Shown here piece after piece: positions 1 to 14,960 of a stretch of DNA of 64,000 nucleotides. The DNA is from Eleginops maclovinus (Eukaryota > Chordata > Actinopteri > Perciformes > Eleginopidae): assembly GCF_036324505.1 (NCBI RefSeq), contig NC_086355.1, forward strand, positions 1,572,901 through 1,636,900. Reading direction: 5' to 3'. The position numbers and the translations under genes are program-made. Below the pieces are notes generated by a model, which was given only the letters and a program-made list of their open reading frames with translations, made no database searches and had not been told where the DNA came from. Position 1 is the stretch's first letter. Every line of letters begins with the position of its first letter.

Positions 1-659
1 CTTTAGAGTTGGCCTACAAAAACACGTCATCGCTGCACCATTATATTGTGATTAAATCCAGATAAAGGAACCAAAGCGAGGACAAAAAGTCTCTGTAGGA
101 AGTCCTTAAAATAATCCCCTCTGCTCTCTCATTTGTTCTTATTAAGCCCTGTATCTACCCCCCCCCCACATTAAGCTCCTACTTTTACATCTTTAATGAC
201 GTTAAATGCTTTTTACAGGCGTGTGGATTCTCACTGTTGGGGTTTTGAGGTGTGTCACAACTCCAGATAAAACCAGACTTGTAAACATTGCGATTGAAAG
301 TCTCTCTTCCACAGTGTGAGGAGTGTTATATATTGTGTGTAACAAGGTATGTGTTACGAGGTGTGTGTTGTGGAGTGTCTCAGTGTGAACGGCTGAGCTC
401 TTCACGTGTGCCTGGAGGAAGCTTAAGTAAAGCGAGGAGACGTCCTGTCAGGCGGGATTATGAACTCTCCATCAGCCCAGGGAGAATTAGAGAGCAGTAA
501 TGTGGCAGGTAAAGCTCCTCTCAGAAACATTAATGATCATGAACTCTCAGCATGTGTGCATGGTACCTGGCAAATGTCAGACCGGATATTAATATAGAAA
601 TGATATACATGCTCATAACTCCATATGAACAGCCCTTTGCATGTACATGCGATTAACCT
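1..659. other. cask: cask intron 2 (part) and beyond, nothing recognised
   Basis: This lies downstream of exon 2 on the minus strand, so it is intronic. No exon with cask homology was found. Sequence to 1390 is also intron apart from the R1 repeat. Confidence 0.6.
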
Positions 660-970
660 CTAGTGTTGGATTTTCTATGACATTTAAAGGAGCAGTAAAA
701 CATTTAGCTTGCTTTGTAAAAGATGCGAGAGCTATTATCATGTCTGTGAATTAAAGAGGACACATTCTGCTCTGATTGGTTAGCTGGCCGCCTCTGTAGT
801 GACTGGTCAAGCCCCTTAGCCTATCACGTACAGTGTGCACGAGTGTTTCATAGTGATTTCACAATGATACAGAGCTAAACAAAGGAAAACAATGGAGGCG
901 TTTCAGGCAGGGGTTTTAACCTTTGCAGACCATTTATATGCACACAAATCTATATAACACACTACAGGAG
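660..970 (+). repeat. Dispersed fish repeat (MITE-like family R1), partial copy
   Basis: It contains TGCTCTGATTGGTTAGCTGG, CTTTGCAGACCATTTATATG and ACACTACAGGAGAGGG. These blocks recur at about 26.2, 41.6 and 49.6 kb and are, from memory, part of a very common non-autonomous repeat in percomorph fishes. Boundaries are approximate. Confidence 0.7.
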
Positions 971-1132
971 AGGGCAATAACAAACAGAAGTGATGCCCAG
1001 TGAAGAAATGCTATACTTCTTTCCTGGACGAGTACTGTGAAGGTGACCTTTGCCTGCCTTCATAATGAACTGCTTCAAAGCAAACAGCCCAAAGACAACA
1101 GAGGAAGACTTCCATTGAACTGAAAACTCCCA

Positions 1133-1236
<104 letters not shown>

Positions 1237-1313
1237 CAGCAGAGAGAATAAGAAGCAGTCCAGTGTGGAAGAACACACAAACAAGCACAAACCTCTGACG
1301 TCTCACTGCATTA

Positions 1314-1505
<192 letters not shown>

Positions 1506-2189
1506 TTAAAAAACACAGACAAACAAACCTTTAACATGTGGCTCAATATGCAGGTTCCTGCCAAACTCCTGTACATACATTCATATATTTGCACCCGAAG
1601 AACTTTAAATACAATTATTTTTCACCTGGATGAAGTGCATTTAGTCCTTGTACTCTCTGTATGCTGTATTTTGTACTGCTACAGTTTGTAGTATTTTGCA
1701 GGAAACGAAAGAGAAAAGGCTCTTTGTTTTATTAGATGCTCAACATTCAGCCAATAGATATTCAATTAGATTCCTCCCTGGTTTAAACTGAAGTAAATAA
1801 AGTCAGATACTACTCCCCTCCCCCCTTCCCTCTCACTACACCTCCTCCTCCTCCTCTTCCTATTGGATGCATCAAAGTGGAAACATTATCCCAGAGGCAG
1901 AGTGTGTGTTATTCTGTTTCCTGCAACACACTGTGCAGCTGCAGACCAACACATGCAGAGAACACCAGACTGCACTCGGCTTCTCATCGCCGGGGTTGCA
2001 GGGTGCACAAATGGAGCGCTCCCACCTGAGGAGTGAGGTGGGGGGGGGGGGGTGTCGGTTCGGTCAGCAGGGTAAACAGAGGTGCATCACTCTGGGGTCG
2101 AGGGTTAAAATTAACAAGCACACAGGTCAGAGCATTACAGCAGGAACTCCTAAATAAAGCTGCTACTGCACTCACAACACTGTGGAGTA

Positions 2190-2191
<2 letters not shown>

Positions 2192-2266
<75 letters not shown>
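2192..2266 (+). repeat. (GT)n microsatellite, 75 bp
   Basis: Perfect tract. A short G run lies at 2040-2052. Confidence 0.99.
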
Positions 2267-2268
<2 letters not shown>

Positions 2269-2494
2269 ATGTAGTTTAGCAGCAGGGAGGAAAGAGAGAA
2301 GCTGCTGCAGATACAGGTAAAAACACAAAATGGATTTCTTATATATAAACACACACGCTGGAAGCAGCAGGCACACAATCCTATATATTGTTTCTATACC
2401 GGCTTGTAGAGTGGTGCAGTGATGATGATTTTTCCATTCAATTTCAGGATATTGCAGAAGATAAGATCTTTTTTGGTACTGTAAAAAGCTGATG

Positions 2495-3514
2495 TAAGGC
2501 TACAAATAACTACAGCACGGTCACATGACTTCAAGTCTCCACCGCTAAGCTAAAGGCGGCTAATGTTGGGCTATAAAGGAACTACAGCACGGTCACATGA
2601 CTTCACGTCACCACCGCTAAGCTAAAGGAGGCTAATGTTGGGCTATAAAGGAACTACAGCACGGTCACATGACTTCACGTCTCCACCGCTAAGCTAAAGG
2701 CGGCTAATGTTGGGCTATAAAGGAACTACAGCACGGTCACATGACTTCACGTCACCACCGCTAAGCTAAAGGCGGCTAATGTTGGGCTATAAAGGAACTA
2801 CAGCACGGTCACATGACTTCACGTCTCCACCGCTAAGCTAAAGGAGGCTAATGTTGGGCTATAAAGGAACTAGAGCACGGTCACATGACTTCACGTCACC
2901 ACCGCTAAGCTAAAGGAGGCTAATGTTGGGCTATAAAGGAACTAGAGCACGGTCACATGACTTCACGTCACCACCGCAAAGCTAAAGGCGGCTAATGTTG
3001 GGCTATAAAGGAACTACAGCACGGTCACATGACTTCACATCACCACCGCTAAGCTAAAGGCGGCTAAAGGAACTACAGCACGGTCACATGACTTCACGTC
3101 TCCACCGCTAAGCTAAAGGCGGCTAATGTTGGGCTATAAAGGAACTACAGCACGGTCACATGACTTCACGTCTCCACCGCTAAGCTAAAGGCGGCTAATG
3201 TTGGGCTATAAAGGAACTACAGCACGGTCACATGACTTCACGTCTCCACCGCTAAGCTAAAGGAGGCTAATGTTGGGCTATAAAGGAACTAGAGCACGGT
3301 CACATGACTTCACGTCACCACCGCTAAGCTAAAGGAGGCTAATGTTGGGCTATAAAGGAACTAGAGCACGGTCACATGACTTCACGTCACCACCGCAAAG
3401 CTAAAGGCGGCTAATGTTGGGCTATACAGGAACTACAGCACGGTCACATGACTTCACGTCTCCACCGCTAAGCTAAAGGCGGCTAATGTTGGGCTATAAA
3501 GGAACTACAGCACA
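2495..3514 (+). repeat. Minisatellite A, array 1 (72-bp unit, about 14 copies)
   Basis: The unit runs from GGAACTACAGCACGGTCACA through CCGCTAAGCTAAAGG to TTGGGCTATAAA. Copies differ at a few fixed positions (GTCTCC/GTCACC, GGCGG/GGAGG, ACTACAG/ACTAGAG, GCTAAGC/GCAAAGC). One copy near 3058-3070 lacks about 13 bp. Copies 5-7 and 11-13 share the same variants in the same order, so a six-unit block was duplicated. Because 72 is divisible by 3, open frames run through it; they are not genes. Confidence 0.97.
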
Positions 3515-4070
3515 GAAAAACGAGTTAACCAAACGTGCCATTATGCTGTCTTACTTTTAGGTTTTAGAAATCTTTCCTGCAGCACGTTATTCCTAAAATC
3601 TATCTCAGCATGCATTGCTCTGCTTGCAGAGGAACACCCTGCACAGATCAGCAGGACACGCTGTAATGTGACGGATTAATACCGGAGAGCACATTTAGAT
3701 CCCTGCCGCCATGAGGCTATTTATAGATGCAGGTTTGATGATCTTTATCCTGAGGGCATGAGGTACAGTGTGTGTGGCTCGGGATCATTTAATATGTTTT
3801 AATAGATGGTACTATTTCTATGTCTGGGTTGTGGTACTGATATGTAACTGTTATTTTGACACTGAACAATTCGACACACTGATTTTAAATCCTGTTTTAA
3901 ACCAACATTTCAAATCAATAAAAACTAAAGCTAATTTTATCAGGTAAAATGTAAAAATGTCCATTAGGGCAAAATAATGTCAGTGAAGACGATAAAACTA
4001 GGGTAGGAAATTAGTACTGTTATGTCCGATTGTAGAACTAGCCGAAAAAGCAAGCATCACACACACACTG

Positions 4071-4078
<8 letters not shown>

Positions 4079-4102
<24 letters not shown>
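4079..4102 (+). repeat. (AC)n microsatellite, short
   Basis: Follows ACGCGCGC; twelve AC units. Confidence 0.95.
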
Positions 4103-4303
4103 CTGCAGCCCACATCAGATAACACTGCACACACTCAGAGACACAACACAGCACCACAGACAGTGACACACACATATACCCTGGCACAGCTGAAGTGTGT
4201 GAGTGAGCGTGTGTGTGTGTGTGACTGGTTGAACAGATGGTGATCAAGCTAAAGCTGCTTAGTGTCAGAGGGTGAGGTAGGACGGCACCGTGCCCGAGCG
4301 TGG

Positions 4304-4471
<168 letters not shown>

Positions 4472-4710
4472 AAACATAGATCAAACTGGAGACTGAAATA
4501 ACACTACGGGAAATGTTGCTGAGTAAGCCGTGACCATGGGGATTGTGCAACGTTTCTTAGCTGGATCAATGCATGCGGACATCTCTAACACACACACACA
4601 CGGTCATCACCTTAGTGAGCAGACACATTCCTCGGTGTCCCTGGTTCACCATCACATGAAAAGTATTTATTTCACCGGCGGATTCTGAGTGCAATTAGGA
4701 CATTATGATG

Positions 4711-4711
<1 letters not shown>

Positions 4712-4764
<53 letters not shown>
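4712..4764 (+). repeat. (AC)n microsatellite, 53 bp
   Basis: Perfect tract. Confidence 0.98.
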
Positions 4765-4769
<5 letters not shown>

Positions 4770-7700
4770 AGGTTGTAATTCCACAATAACCAACAGAAAT
4801 CCATCTTTTCTCCTCCAGTCCATTAACTTACCCCACTTTCTCTCTGGGTAATTAAGCAACTTCCAAATCCTCTCTGCTTGATCATTTAAATGCTAGTAAA
4901 ATAAGCCAGATTGCTCTGTCTTCTGTCGTTGCGTTTGCTTGATGTGTGTCTGCAAGGTTATAGACTACTTCTTGATCCTCAAAATGTCCTCATAACACAC
5001 ACACAGACAGATTATAGGTCAGTTGCACTCTGAGTTAGGCTAAACCTGACAATATCTGTGTAGTCAACGTCCAGGCTGCACAATTCCTCAAAATGTACTG
5101 AAATGCCATTATTCAATTAGCAGTAAGAGAATATTTGTTAAAGGATAGATATGTGACAATATTGTGGAGCTGCAGTCCCGGGCTACACAATTAGAAGAGC
5201 CCTTTTCAATGTGCTTTCAGAAGAAGCAGCATCGACTACTTTGATAATCATGTCGACAAACAGCTGTACAAAGCGACTGGAAGTAAAGGGAAAAGTGACA
5301 AAAATCACTCTCTTTCTTCCACATTTCCTCTGAAGAGTGTTTGTCTGAGAGCGGTCGGCTCCATGGGGAAAGATAACAACAGCGTGCAAACAATGCATTT
5401 GACAATTTCAGGAAGTCAGCGCTGGAGAAGTCTTTGTGAAATTAAACTGAAACTCCAGCAGCAGTAGATCTCATCTCTGGCTCAGCAGCAGCAGGTACTC
5501 TGGGTCAGAGGTCTCTCATTAGTAATGCAGTATGCTCTCCACTGCTGCTGCCTTATCTCCCACCTCATACAGTCCCTTGACCTCTGACCCCCCCCCCCCC
5601 AAATGTCAGGCAGCGCTCAATGCCTGGAGGAGCTGCAACAAACAGGCTGAGCTGTGGAGATGGGTTGGAAATACTGAGGTTGAATCAGGAGAGAACTTGA
5701 GAAAAAAGGAAGATTCAATGTAGGAAAGTTACCGGTAAATGTCAAAGATTCCCTGAAGTGGACGATAAAGCTAAGTTAAGGACGAGAATTCACAGAGACA
5801 CTGTAGAGTTTCTCAAACTGCATCTCATTTCTGTGGTCATTTTACTGTTGCAACACGTCTGTCTAACAAGATGGTTTCAAATGTTCTCAAGATGTGTATC
5901 CATGGGTTATGTTGGACTTGCAGGTGATATATTTATTCTGAGACTTATGTCATTTTAAATTACGTGTGGAAAAGTGATGCTGTGTGTGTTTGTGACCTAA
6001 GAAGACAACAGGTTTGGTTTGGATTCGAAAAGCACGGGACATATCCTGCTGATGTTCAGGTGTATATCAGTCTCTACTGGGACATGTCTCCATGCTTTAA
6101 TGTCCAAAAAGCTCTGGATTTCTCTCCTACTGCCTGAGCTGCAGCACCTCTTTCCCCCCTCTGTCCACCCCATGTTTACACGCTGAAGTAACAGAACATT
6201 TCCCCGCTTAAGGATCAATAAAATAACTCCAATCTGCAGCTTTATTCTGCCTTAAAGAAGATTTAAGAGTCACAATCAACACCTTCTGCACACACCAGGC
6301 TCACAATTCTCCAAAGCAGGAGAAATGAACTCTAGATAAGCGTCAGAGGAGAGGGGAGCGGCTTCTCAAACCGCAGACGGCTGAAGTGGCGGATCTGGGC
6401 GTCTTGGAAGAAATCAGCCGCGGTATTGTGGCGCTGAATGAGGCTCAGCTGCACACAGCGGCAGCCATTAGCGCTGTGAATGGAGAGTCAGCTGCACACG
6501 GGCCGCTCTTCTGATGATTCCTGCACTTCAGCCAGCGCTCGCTCAAATAACAGGAAGGAGGACGAACCGGGAAGAGGGAGAAAAGTCCTGAACACGCCTC
6601 CTCCATGTTTCCAGAGTCGATCTGAACTGAGAGCATGCACCGGCATTTAATTGGATTTATTAACAGTGAATTATGCAGGCCCCTATAACCAGAGTTCCTC
6701 CAAACTGTGTTGATCTCATTACTTTAAGGTCTTGACTCTGAACCGTTTGTCTCAGGATTATGATTTATCATCTTATTATGGTCTAGTAATTACACTAAAT
6801 GGGTTCCTGAAGGTCGCAACATGTTGCTCTTCCTTTAATTCATCGTCAGCGGCTTGCTGTTGATCAAATAAGAAAGTGTAGCTCACAGTTTTAGACGTTT
6901 TAAACTCTACTTTAAGGCGGATGTGCAAACACTTGGCAAACTTACAGCGTACGTTACTGTAATAAAACATCACATGCATGCTGGGCATCAGGCCTGCACA
7001 CATGGCATTACTGATGTGTTATATGACATGCATTAAACTATTTAACTCAAATTCAACCTGACAAGCCTATAGAGTTTGTATTAGGCCGTCACGATTGAGC
7101 TTCATAATTAATTCTTTGTGATGCGTCCGCTGCTACTGTAATTGCTGCCAGCGTCCGTAACGGTGATGATAAAACACCTGACCCACTTCTGAACACCTCT
7201 CCTGGATCACTTATCCTCTCTGCACTTCTTTTAATGCTCCGTTCTGGAAAGCAGTGAAGGAAGAAAGAAGTAGAGCAGTAGTTTTATGACACATTTGTGG
7301 GTTTGTTTGGTGCGTATGGCTGTAAATGATGTTGAATGCAGCAGAACTGCAGTGCATTAAAACTGTGTGAACTACATGTCGATATTACGGCTTCTCCACA
7401 CTCAAATTTCCAGACGTTGGAGAACATGTTTGACCTGTTTCTGTTTTAAAAATCATGTCTTACAATCGGAAATGTCGAGAAAGCCATCAAAGAAATGTGC
7501 ATTTACCAGTTTTTACCTCACAGGGAGAAATCTAGGAATACAAATATTTTTCCTAACATAGCTGATGCTTTCATGCAAAGAGAGTGCAACTAACCATTTA
7601 GATACAAACCAAGAACAGTAAGAGAACTGCAAGTAACCCCAACCCCCACATGCTTCATACCTAAGTGAGAGGGTTTTCCATAGTCATTAAAGTATTTAAC

Positions 7701-8005
7701 CTCGGAGCAATCCTCCATACTTGGCCATACTGCGTAGGAACCCTGAGAATGGCCTCCAGTATAAACATGTTTGACCTTTAGTCTCCCAGTTCACATCAAT
7801 AAGCACACCTCTGCAGCTGACCTCAGGTAGGAGGTGTTGCAGTGACTCCACTCTGACCGACCCAGAGAGAGGAGGGGGGCTCAGCAGAGAGCAGAGAGCA
7901 GCGCATGTGCTGCAATGCATCCCACGTCCCGGTAACCAACGGGGGATTTACGACAGCATCAAAAAGATGGGGTGCCCTGCAGTGCCCGCCGTCTATCTGC
8001 ATCTC
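4765..8005. other. Intronic sequence, no gene recognised
   Basis: Apart from the repeat fragment near 6.1 kb and a C run at 5589-5600 there is only unique-looking sequence. The small open frames here lack codon structure or homology I can recognise. Confidence 0.6.
6035..6215 (+). repeat. Dispersed repeat R1-like, internal part (source of minisatellite B sequence)
   Basis: It contains CATGCTTTAATGTCCAAAAA and GAGCTGCAGCACCTCTTT, blocks I know from a common fish repeat. At 6045-6080 the complement reads GTAGAGACTGATATACACCT then GAACATCAGCAGGA, the core of the 57-bp minisatellite B in single copy, lacking about 11 bp of the unit. Confidence 0.65.
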
Positions 8006-8012
8006 TGTGTTT

Positions 8013-8044
<32 letters not shown>

Positions 8045-8059
8045 CTGTGTGTGTGTGTT
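8006..8059 (+). repeat. Interrupted (GT)n microsatellite
   Basis: GT units interrupted by TC/TT steps. Confidence 0.97.
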
Positions 8060-8250
8060 GGCGTAGTAAAACGTGATTTGCAGGCCGCAGTCCTTCCCAA
8101 CTTCTGAGTGCATCAATCACGCTGCGTCTCATTCCGTAAATGTCACCGGCTTTACGACACACACTAGTCCGGAGCAACACTCACACTCAGGGAGGGGCCG
8201 GTTTAAAATGCATTAAACAGAGGTATGCAGTTAGGAGGAGAAGGAAAGGA

Positions 8251-8956
8251 AACATCAACAGGAGAGGATGCTAGAGTAGAGACACTACATACTGATATAC
8301 ACCTGAACATCAGCAGGACAGGACTCTTTAAAGTAGAGACTCTACATACTGATATACACCTGAACATCAGCAGGAGAGGACTCTTTAAAGTAGAGACTCT
8401 ACATACTGATATACACCTGAACATCAGCAGGAGAGGACTCTTTAAAGTAGAGACTCTACATACTGATATACACCTGAACATCAGCAGGAGAGGACTCTTT
8501 AAAGTAGAGACTCTACATACTGATATACACCTGAACATCAGCAGGAGAGGACTCTTTAAAGTAGAGACTCTACATACTGATATACACCTGAACATCAGCA
8601 GGAGAGGACTCTTTAAAGTAAAGACACTACATACTGATATACACCTGAACATCAGCAGGAGAGGACTCTTTAAAGTAGAGACTCTACATACTGATATACC
8701 CCTGAACATCAGCAGGAGAGGACTCTTTAAAGTAGAGACTCTACATACTGATATACACCTGAACATCAGCAGGAGAGGACTCTTTAAAGTAGAGACACTA
8801 CATACTGACACCTGAACATCAGCAGGAGAGGACTCTTTAAAGTAGAGACGCTATATACTGATATACACCTGAACATCAGCAGGAGAGGACTCTTTAAAGT
8901 AGAGACTCTACATACTGATATACACCTGAACATCAGCAGGAGGGGACTCTTTACAG
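8251..8956 (+). repeat. Minisatellite B, array 1 (57-bp unit, about 12 copies)
   Basis: The unit reads GTAGAGACTCTACATACTGA, then TATACACCTGAACATCAGCA, then GGAGAGGACTCTTTAAA. It includes the short palindrome GTAGAG-A-CTCTAC. The copies are nearly identical; one near 8800-8815 lacks about 4 bp. At 57 bp (19 codons) it leaves open frames on both strands, which are not genes. Confidence 0.97.
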
Positions 8957-10594
<1,638 letters not shown>

Positions 10595-11130
10595 AACGAG
10601 ACAAATAAGCAAGTCAGTCGAGAGTGTGCAGAAAGTGAGAGTCAGAGAATACAGATGTCCTGAGGGCGGATGCAACTATAAATCTGGTGTTTGATACAGA
10701 CCGGCTGAGCAATGAGATATATTACGTTGTTGGCCGGAGGCGAGGCGGTCCTGAAGATCTCCCAGAAGAATATTATAATAGAGTTGTCGGGTTCATTTGT
10801 GTCCCTTCTTCTGACTGAAGGCCACGTCGAGTTTTCAGATTCAAAATACTGCGAGGTGAGTTATCGAGGACCGAATTCCTACAAACCCAACGGTCGTTCT
10901 CCTGTTTGGAATTTAAATAAAACCCAACCATTTGTTTTGATGCATCAGTACGTGCTCGATTTCGTGTCTGATTGCCTGCCCTTGGAAAAAAGACCATGTC
11001 GGAATAAGTTTTAACACTTTATATGTCGCCTCTTGTTCCTGGTGTTCTTTAATCCAGAATAAAATAAATCAATGACTGGAAAAAGCACGATGTGAACATA
11101 CAGTCCATATGTAAGGGAAGAAATCAGGAG

Positions 11131-11134
11131 TGTG

Positions 11135-11215
<81 letters not shown>
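11131..11215 (+). repeat. (GT)n microsatellite, 85 bp
   Basis: One CG interruption near 11141, otherwise perfect. Confidence 0.98.
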
Positions 11216-11216
<1 letters not shown>

Positions 11217-11850
11217 GGACTTTTAAACAGTGCAGGATTCAGGATTTCATTTCAGTTTTGGGATGAAACCCGGCCAGAGTCATTTCACTAATGTGATTAT
11301 CGGCACCGATGGGAGCAGGAGAGGTTCTGACCCCGTCTCCCAGTAACTGGTTAATCTCGTCCGGAGCGGGGTGGAGAGAGAGAGGGAGGAAATGTGCGAG
11401 AGCTTTATGTGCTTTAGTGCAGTTTGAGCACTTTACGTCACACTGACAGTGATATGAGACGCGCCCCTCGTTCCCTTCAGCGTGCTGGCTTCCTGCGCTG
11501 CTTGAATTGAATGTGGGAAACCAGTGAGGGAACGGTGCACCATTACAGATCCATACCAGTGGATTGTTGCATCTTCATTGGGAAGAGAAGGACTTATGTG
11601 GGTAAAGCAGCTACTAATAGTGCAGGAGAGATGGTTGGTGTGTGTGAAAGGGATCCAGCAGTGCCGCCAATTCAATTAAACATCTGACATTTCCCAGCAT
11701 GCTCTGCCCGCCCAGGGGTTCAGACACAGGAGGAGCAGAACAGTGAGACACACCGGCGCAGGCGGAGAGGAAGCGAGCAGGACAGATAATTAAATGTGTT
11801 CATCAGAAGCAGACGGGGAGAGAAGGAACTCTACAGCGAGGAAACTGCAG

Positions 11851-12041
<191 letters not shown>

Positions 12042-12305
12042 CCTTTTCTCTCTCATGTTCACTCTAATATTCAGATATTTTAATCACATTCTGATTAATT
12101 GTGCAACCCTAATCCCCCCAATTTCCAAACAGCTCTTCCATGTTTCCCCCCCGATCGATGTCCGCCCCCGTCCCCTCTCTGCAGCCGTGCCGTCATCCCT
12201 CTCTGGTTATGTAAGGAGCAGAGCGAGCAGCTTATTTACGCTCCCATGGGGATTACAGGCAGAAGCTTGGACATGCTAGCACCTGGAATGCTCACTGACA
12301 GTCCA

Positions 12306-12364
12306 CACCCACACACACACACACACCCACCCACACCCACACCCACACCACACCCACACCCACA

Positions 12365-12423
<59 letters not shown>
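12306..12423 (+). repeat. Compound (AC)n/(ACCC)n microsatellite
   Basis: Variant CACCC and CCACAC units from 12306 to 12365, then pure (AC)n. The imperfect half looks older than the pure half. Confidence 0.97.
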
Positions 12424-12426
<3 letters not shown>

Positions 12427-14029
12427 GAGAGGCTTTCACGCTCTCAGAGAAGACGCACTTTGATGTTTTCATGCAGGGTTAGCATTAGCATTAGCCACCG
12501 GGCTTAGACAGATAAATAAGGTCAGACCGTCGAGGGGAACGACCAAAGACGCCTTTAATATTTCGAGCCCAGCTTATGTTATTTTGATGCTTTTAAAATA
12601 ATGCATGGCGGCAAAATGCTAAATATTCCTTATATCTGTAAGATGCGATGCTCGGGGGGTTTCGATTTATTTTTCTGTCGAGTCAACCATCATGCTCTCT
12701 CGGTGTCCTGCAGGATGCAAAGAGAGGAAGATCAAACTTCACAGGAACAGTTGGATTAAGTTGTTTCATCAAATGACAATGCTACGCTGAAAAAAGCTGG
12801 AAATATTTTTTAAAAGGGATAAAAAACTCCACAAACTTAAACCAATTCCTTTAAGAGCTGCACTCCTCTTCTTCTTCTCCAGCCTTTCTTTATCCACTAA
12901 TTTATTCGTTCATCAATTCCTTCTCCAGCCCGTCCACTCCTGTTAATTACCTTAGCCTTCTTTATTCTCAACACTAAACTCTCTCAGCTGCTGTTCCTTT
13001 TTAGATGAGCTTCATTTCCTTCAAAAGCTTTGTGCAAAAACAACAGAACAGTCGACATAAAAGATGAAGCATCGTATGAATAATGGGTTTCAATCCAAAA
13101 GGCACCAAATATAAACTGACAAAAGAGAGAGGGAACTGGAGAAATGACTCCAATGAAACCAAGAGCATTCAAAGACATTTATCTTTAGCATTTGATCTGT
13201 TTAGCTTCTCCGAGACTTCGAGGACAGCTGCTTCAAACCTGAGTAAGATGATTCCCAGGTGATTTCTGTGCATCAGAATTAATGCAAAAGGTGCATGACA
13301 TCAGTTAGCATGCTGCTACCCTGCCTCCAGGACTACACTCTACATTAGCATACTGCTAGCTGCTTTTAAACCAAAGATTGCCATCATCAGAGGCTGCCAA
13401 TCAGAACGCAGCTCCTCATTCCCAAGAAACCATCCTCTCTGTTTCATTAGACTATCATTTTGAGCCAAAGTCTTTCCTGTTAATTAGAAAGAAACGGGAC
13501 CGAATACCGAGCGCAGAAATACAGGCTGCTCCAACACGTTCAGGACGAAGTCTCGGTAAGATTTGCCTCATAAGTCTCTCATGGCAGGTTCACAAATCTG
13601 ATTACAATCAGTCTTTGTTTTTCACGGACGAATCAAGGTCAGCGAAGAATGTCGCTTAGCAACCGATTAACACTCCAGAACAAAAAGCACTTTTTTCTCG
13701 TTACAACAAAGTTAGGTAGAGAGACGGAGGACAAACAGACGGCTGATTCAGTGAACTTTTAGTGCAACTTCAGCCCATTTAAGGGGATTTATGAGGTCGA
13801 CACTGTGAGCTCTGTCAACCAATATTTGAGTGGTTCATCCTCAGGTCAAAGTGGATGCATCTGGCAAATTTAGAGAAAATAAGACGTGCTTTTGGACTAC
13901 AGATGTCACGTGAACCAATTCAAAACACTCATTTGTGTAGTTGTTGGTATGAAGAAGTGTATTTTATAGTACAGATTTACTATTACCCTTTTTTACCGTG
14001 GAATTGAATTAGCATTGACTCTTACTATT

Positions 14030-14095
14030 TCTCTGGTAAATGGTAAACAGACTGCATTCAAACAGCGCTTTCCCAGTCTGAAAACTGTAGAGGAG
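14030..14095 (+). repeat. Fragment of a common fish repeat
   Basis: TAAATGGTAAACAGACTGCA followed by TTCAAACAGCGCTTTCCCAG resembles the very common fish sequence TAAATGGACTGCATTTATAT-AGCGCTTT (recalled from memory). Confidence 0.5.
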
Positions 14096-14821
14096 GAAGC
14101 ATTTCTGCACGATACAGTGATACAAGTGTAACGAATCCCTTGTTGCCTCAAAGAGACGGAGAATAAACGGCGTGGACTTTTAGTATCGTTCCTCTGCTGT
14201 CATCACAAGGACGGAGGAATCAGTGGATGCTTTAAGAGAAACAGAGGATGTGACTCCGGAGGAAGTTACACTACGGGAGGAGAGGAGGATGCATTTACAC
14301 TCTCTCAACATCTGTTCAGGGTTAGATTTAGGGTTAAGGTGAAAGCTTTTAGATGCATGTGCCTGTCACGTTCGGAGAGGAGATATACACTTGACTTGCC
14401 CTAAGTGTGCACATGCATGAGGAAGAGGTGAGGACAGAGGAAACAGGAGAGAGCATAGGAGAGAGGGGGGAGTGGTTGAGAGTAATTACTTATGACAGGA
14501 AGTCCCACTGTACTCAGATTCCTCTTTTCCCTCCCCCTTCTTCCCCTCTGCTTTCAGGTGAGAGGTGAAGGAACAGGAACCCCCTCGAGGGAATCCTCAC
14601 ATCGACGTTTAAAGATAGGGTTTTTATTATAAGCGATAAAACAAGGGAAGAATAGACTTTTGGAACTGGATTATAAAAGGAAGCAACGTATGCAGCTCTC
14701 CATTTATGGTCCGGATCAATCTGTGTGACCTTCGAAGAATTACCAGCTCAGATGACACACTAAATATCAATGAGCAGGGATTTTTAAGGACGGTTTTATC
14801 GGCTCCCATCCTGTTTGTTTT

Positions 14822-14960
14822 TTAATCATCTTTGGCAGATAAGGAAGGAACCAAACTACTAAACATGTTTTGACCAAATACCCTAATAAGTGGCAATATT
14901 GTGAGGTTAAAATTTGATGATTTTACGAAATATTAACAGAATTCTGATGAATATTTTTTT
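14822..14960 (+). repeat. Diverged duplicate, copy 1
   Basis: TAATCATCTTTGGCAGATAA ... CATGTTTTGACCAAATACC ... GTGGCAATATTGTGAGGTT ... TTTTACGAAATA aligns with 15859-15985 at roughly 80 percent by eye. Confidence 0.7.

Noticed and set aside
2495..3514. CRISPR-like array
   Set aside because: The copies are contiguous with no unique spacers, in an animal genome. They are minisatellites.
8203..8815. Long open frames on both strands through the 57-bp arrays (also 36686-37366)
   Set aside because: The unit length is a multiple of 3, so a stop-free unit stays open in every copy. The units differ by silent and non-silent changes alike, and the sequence is non-genic.
10712..11014. 100-codon open frame as a gene
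   Set aside because: The opposite strand is also open, there is no domain, and it lies between microsatellites.
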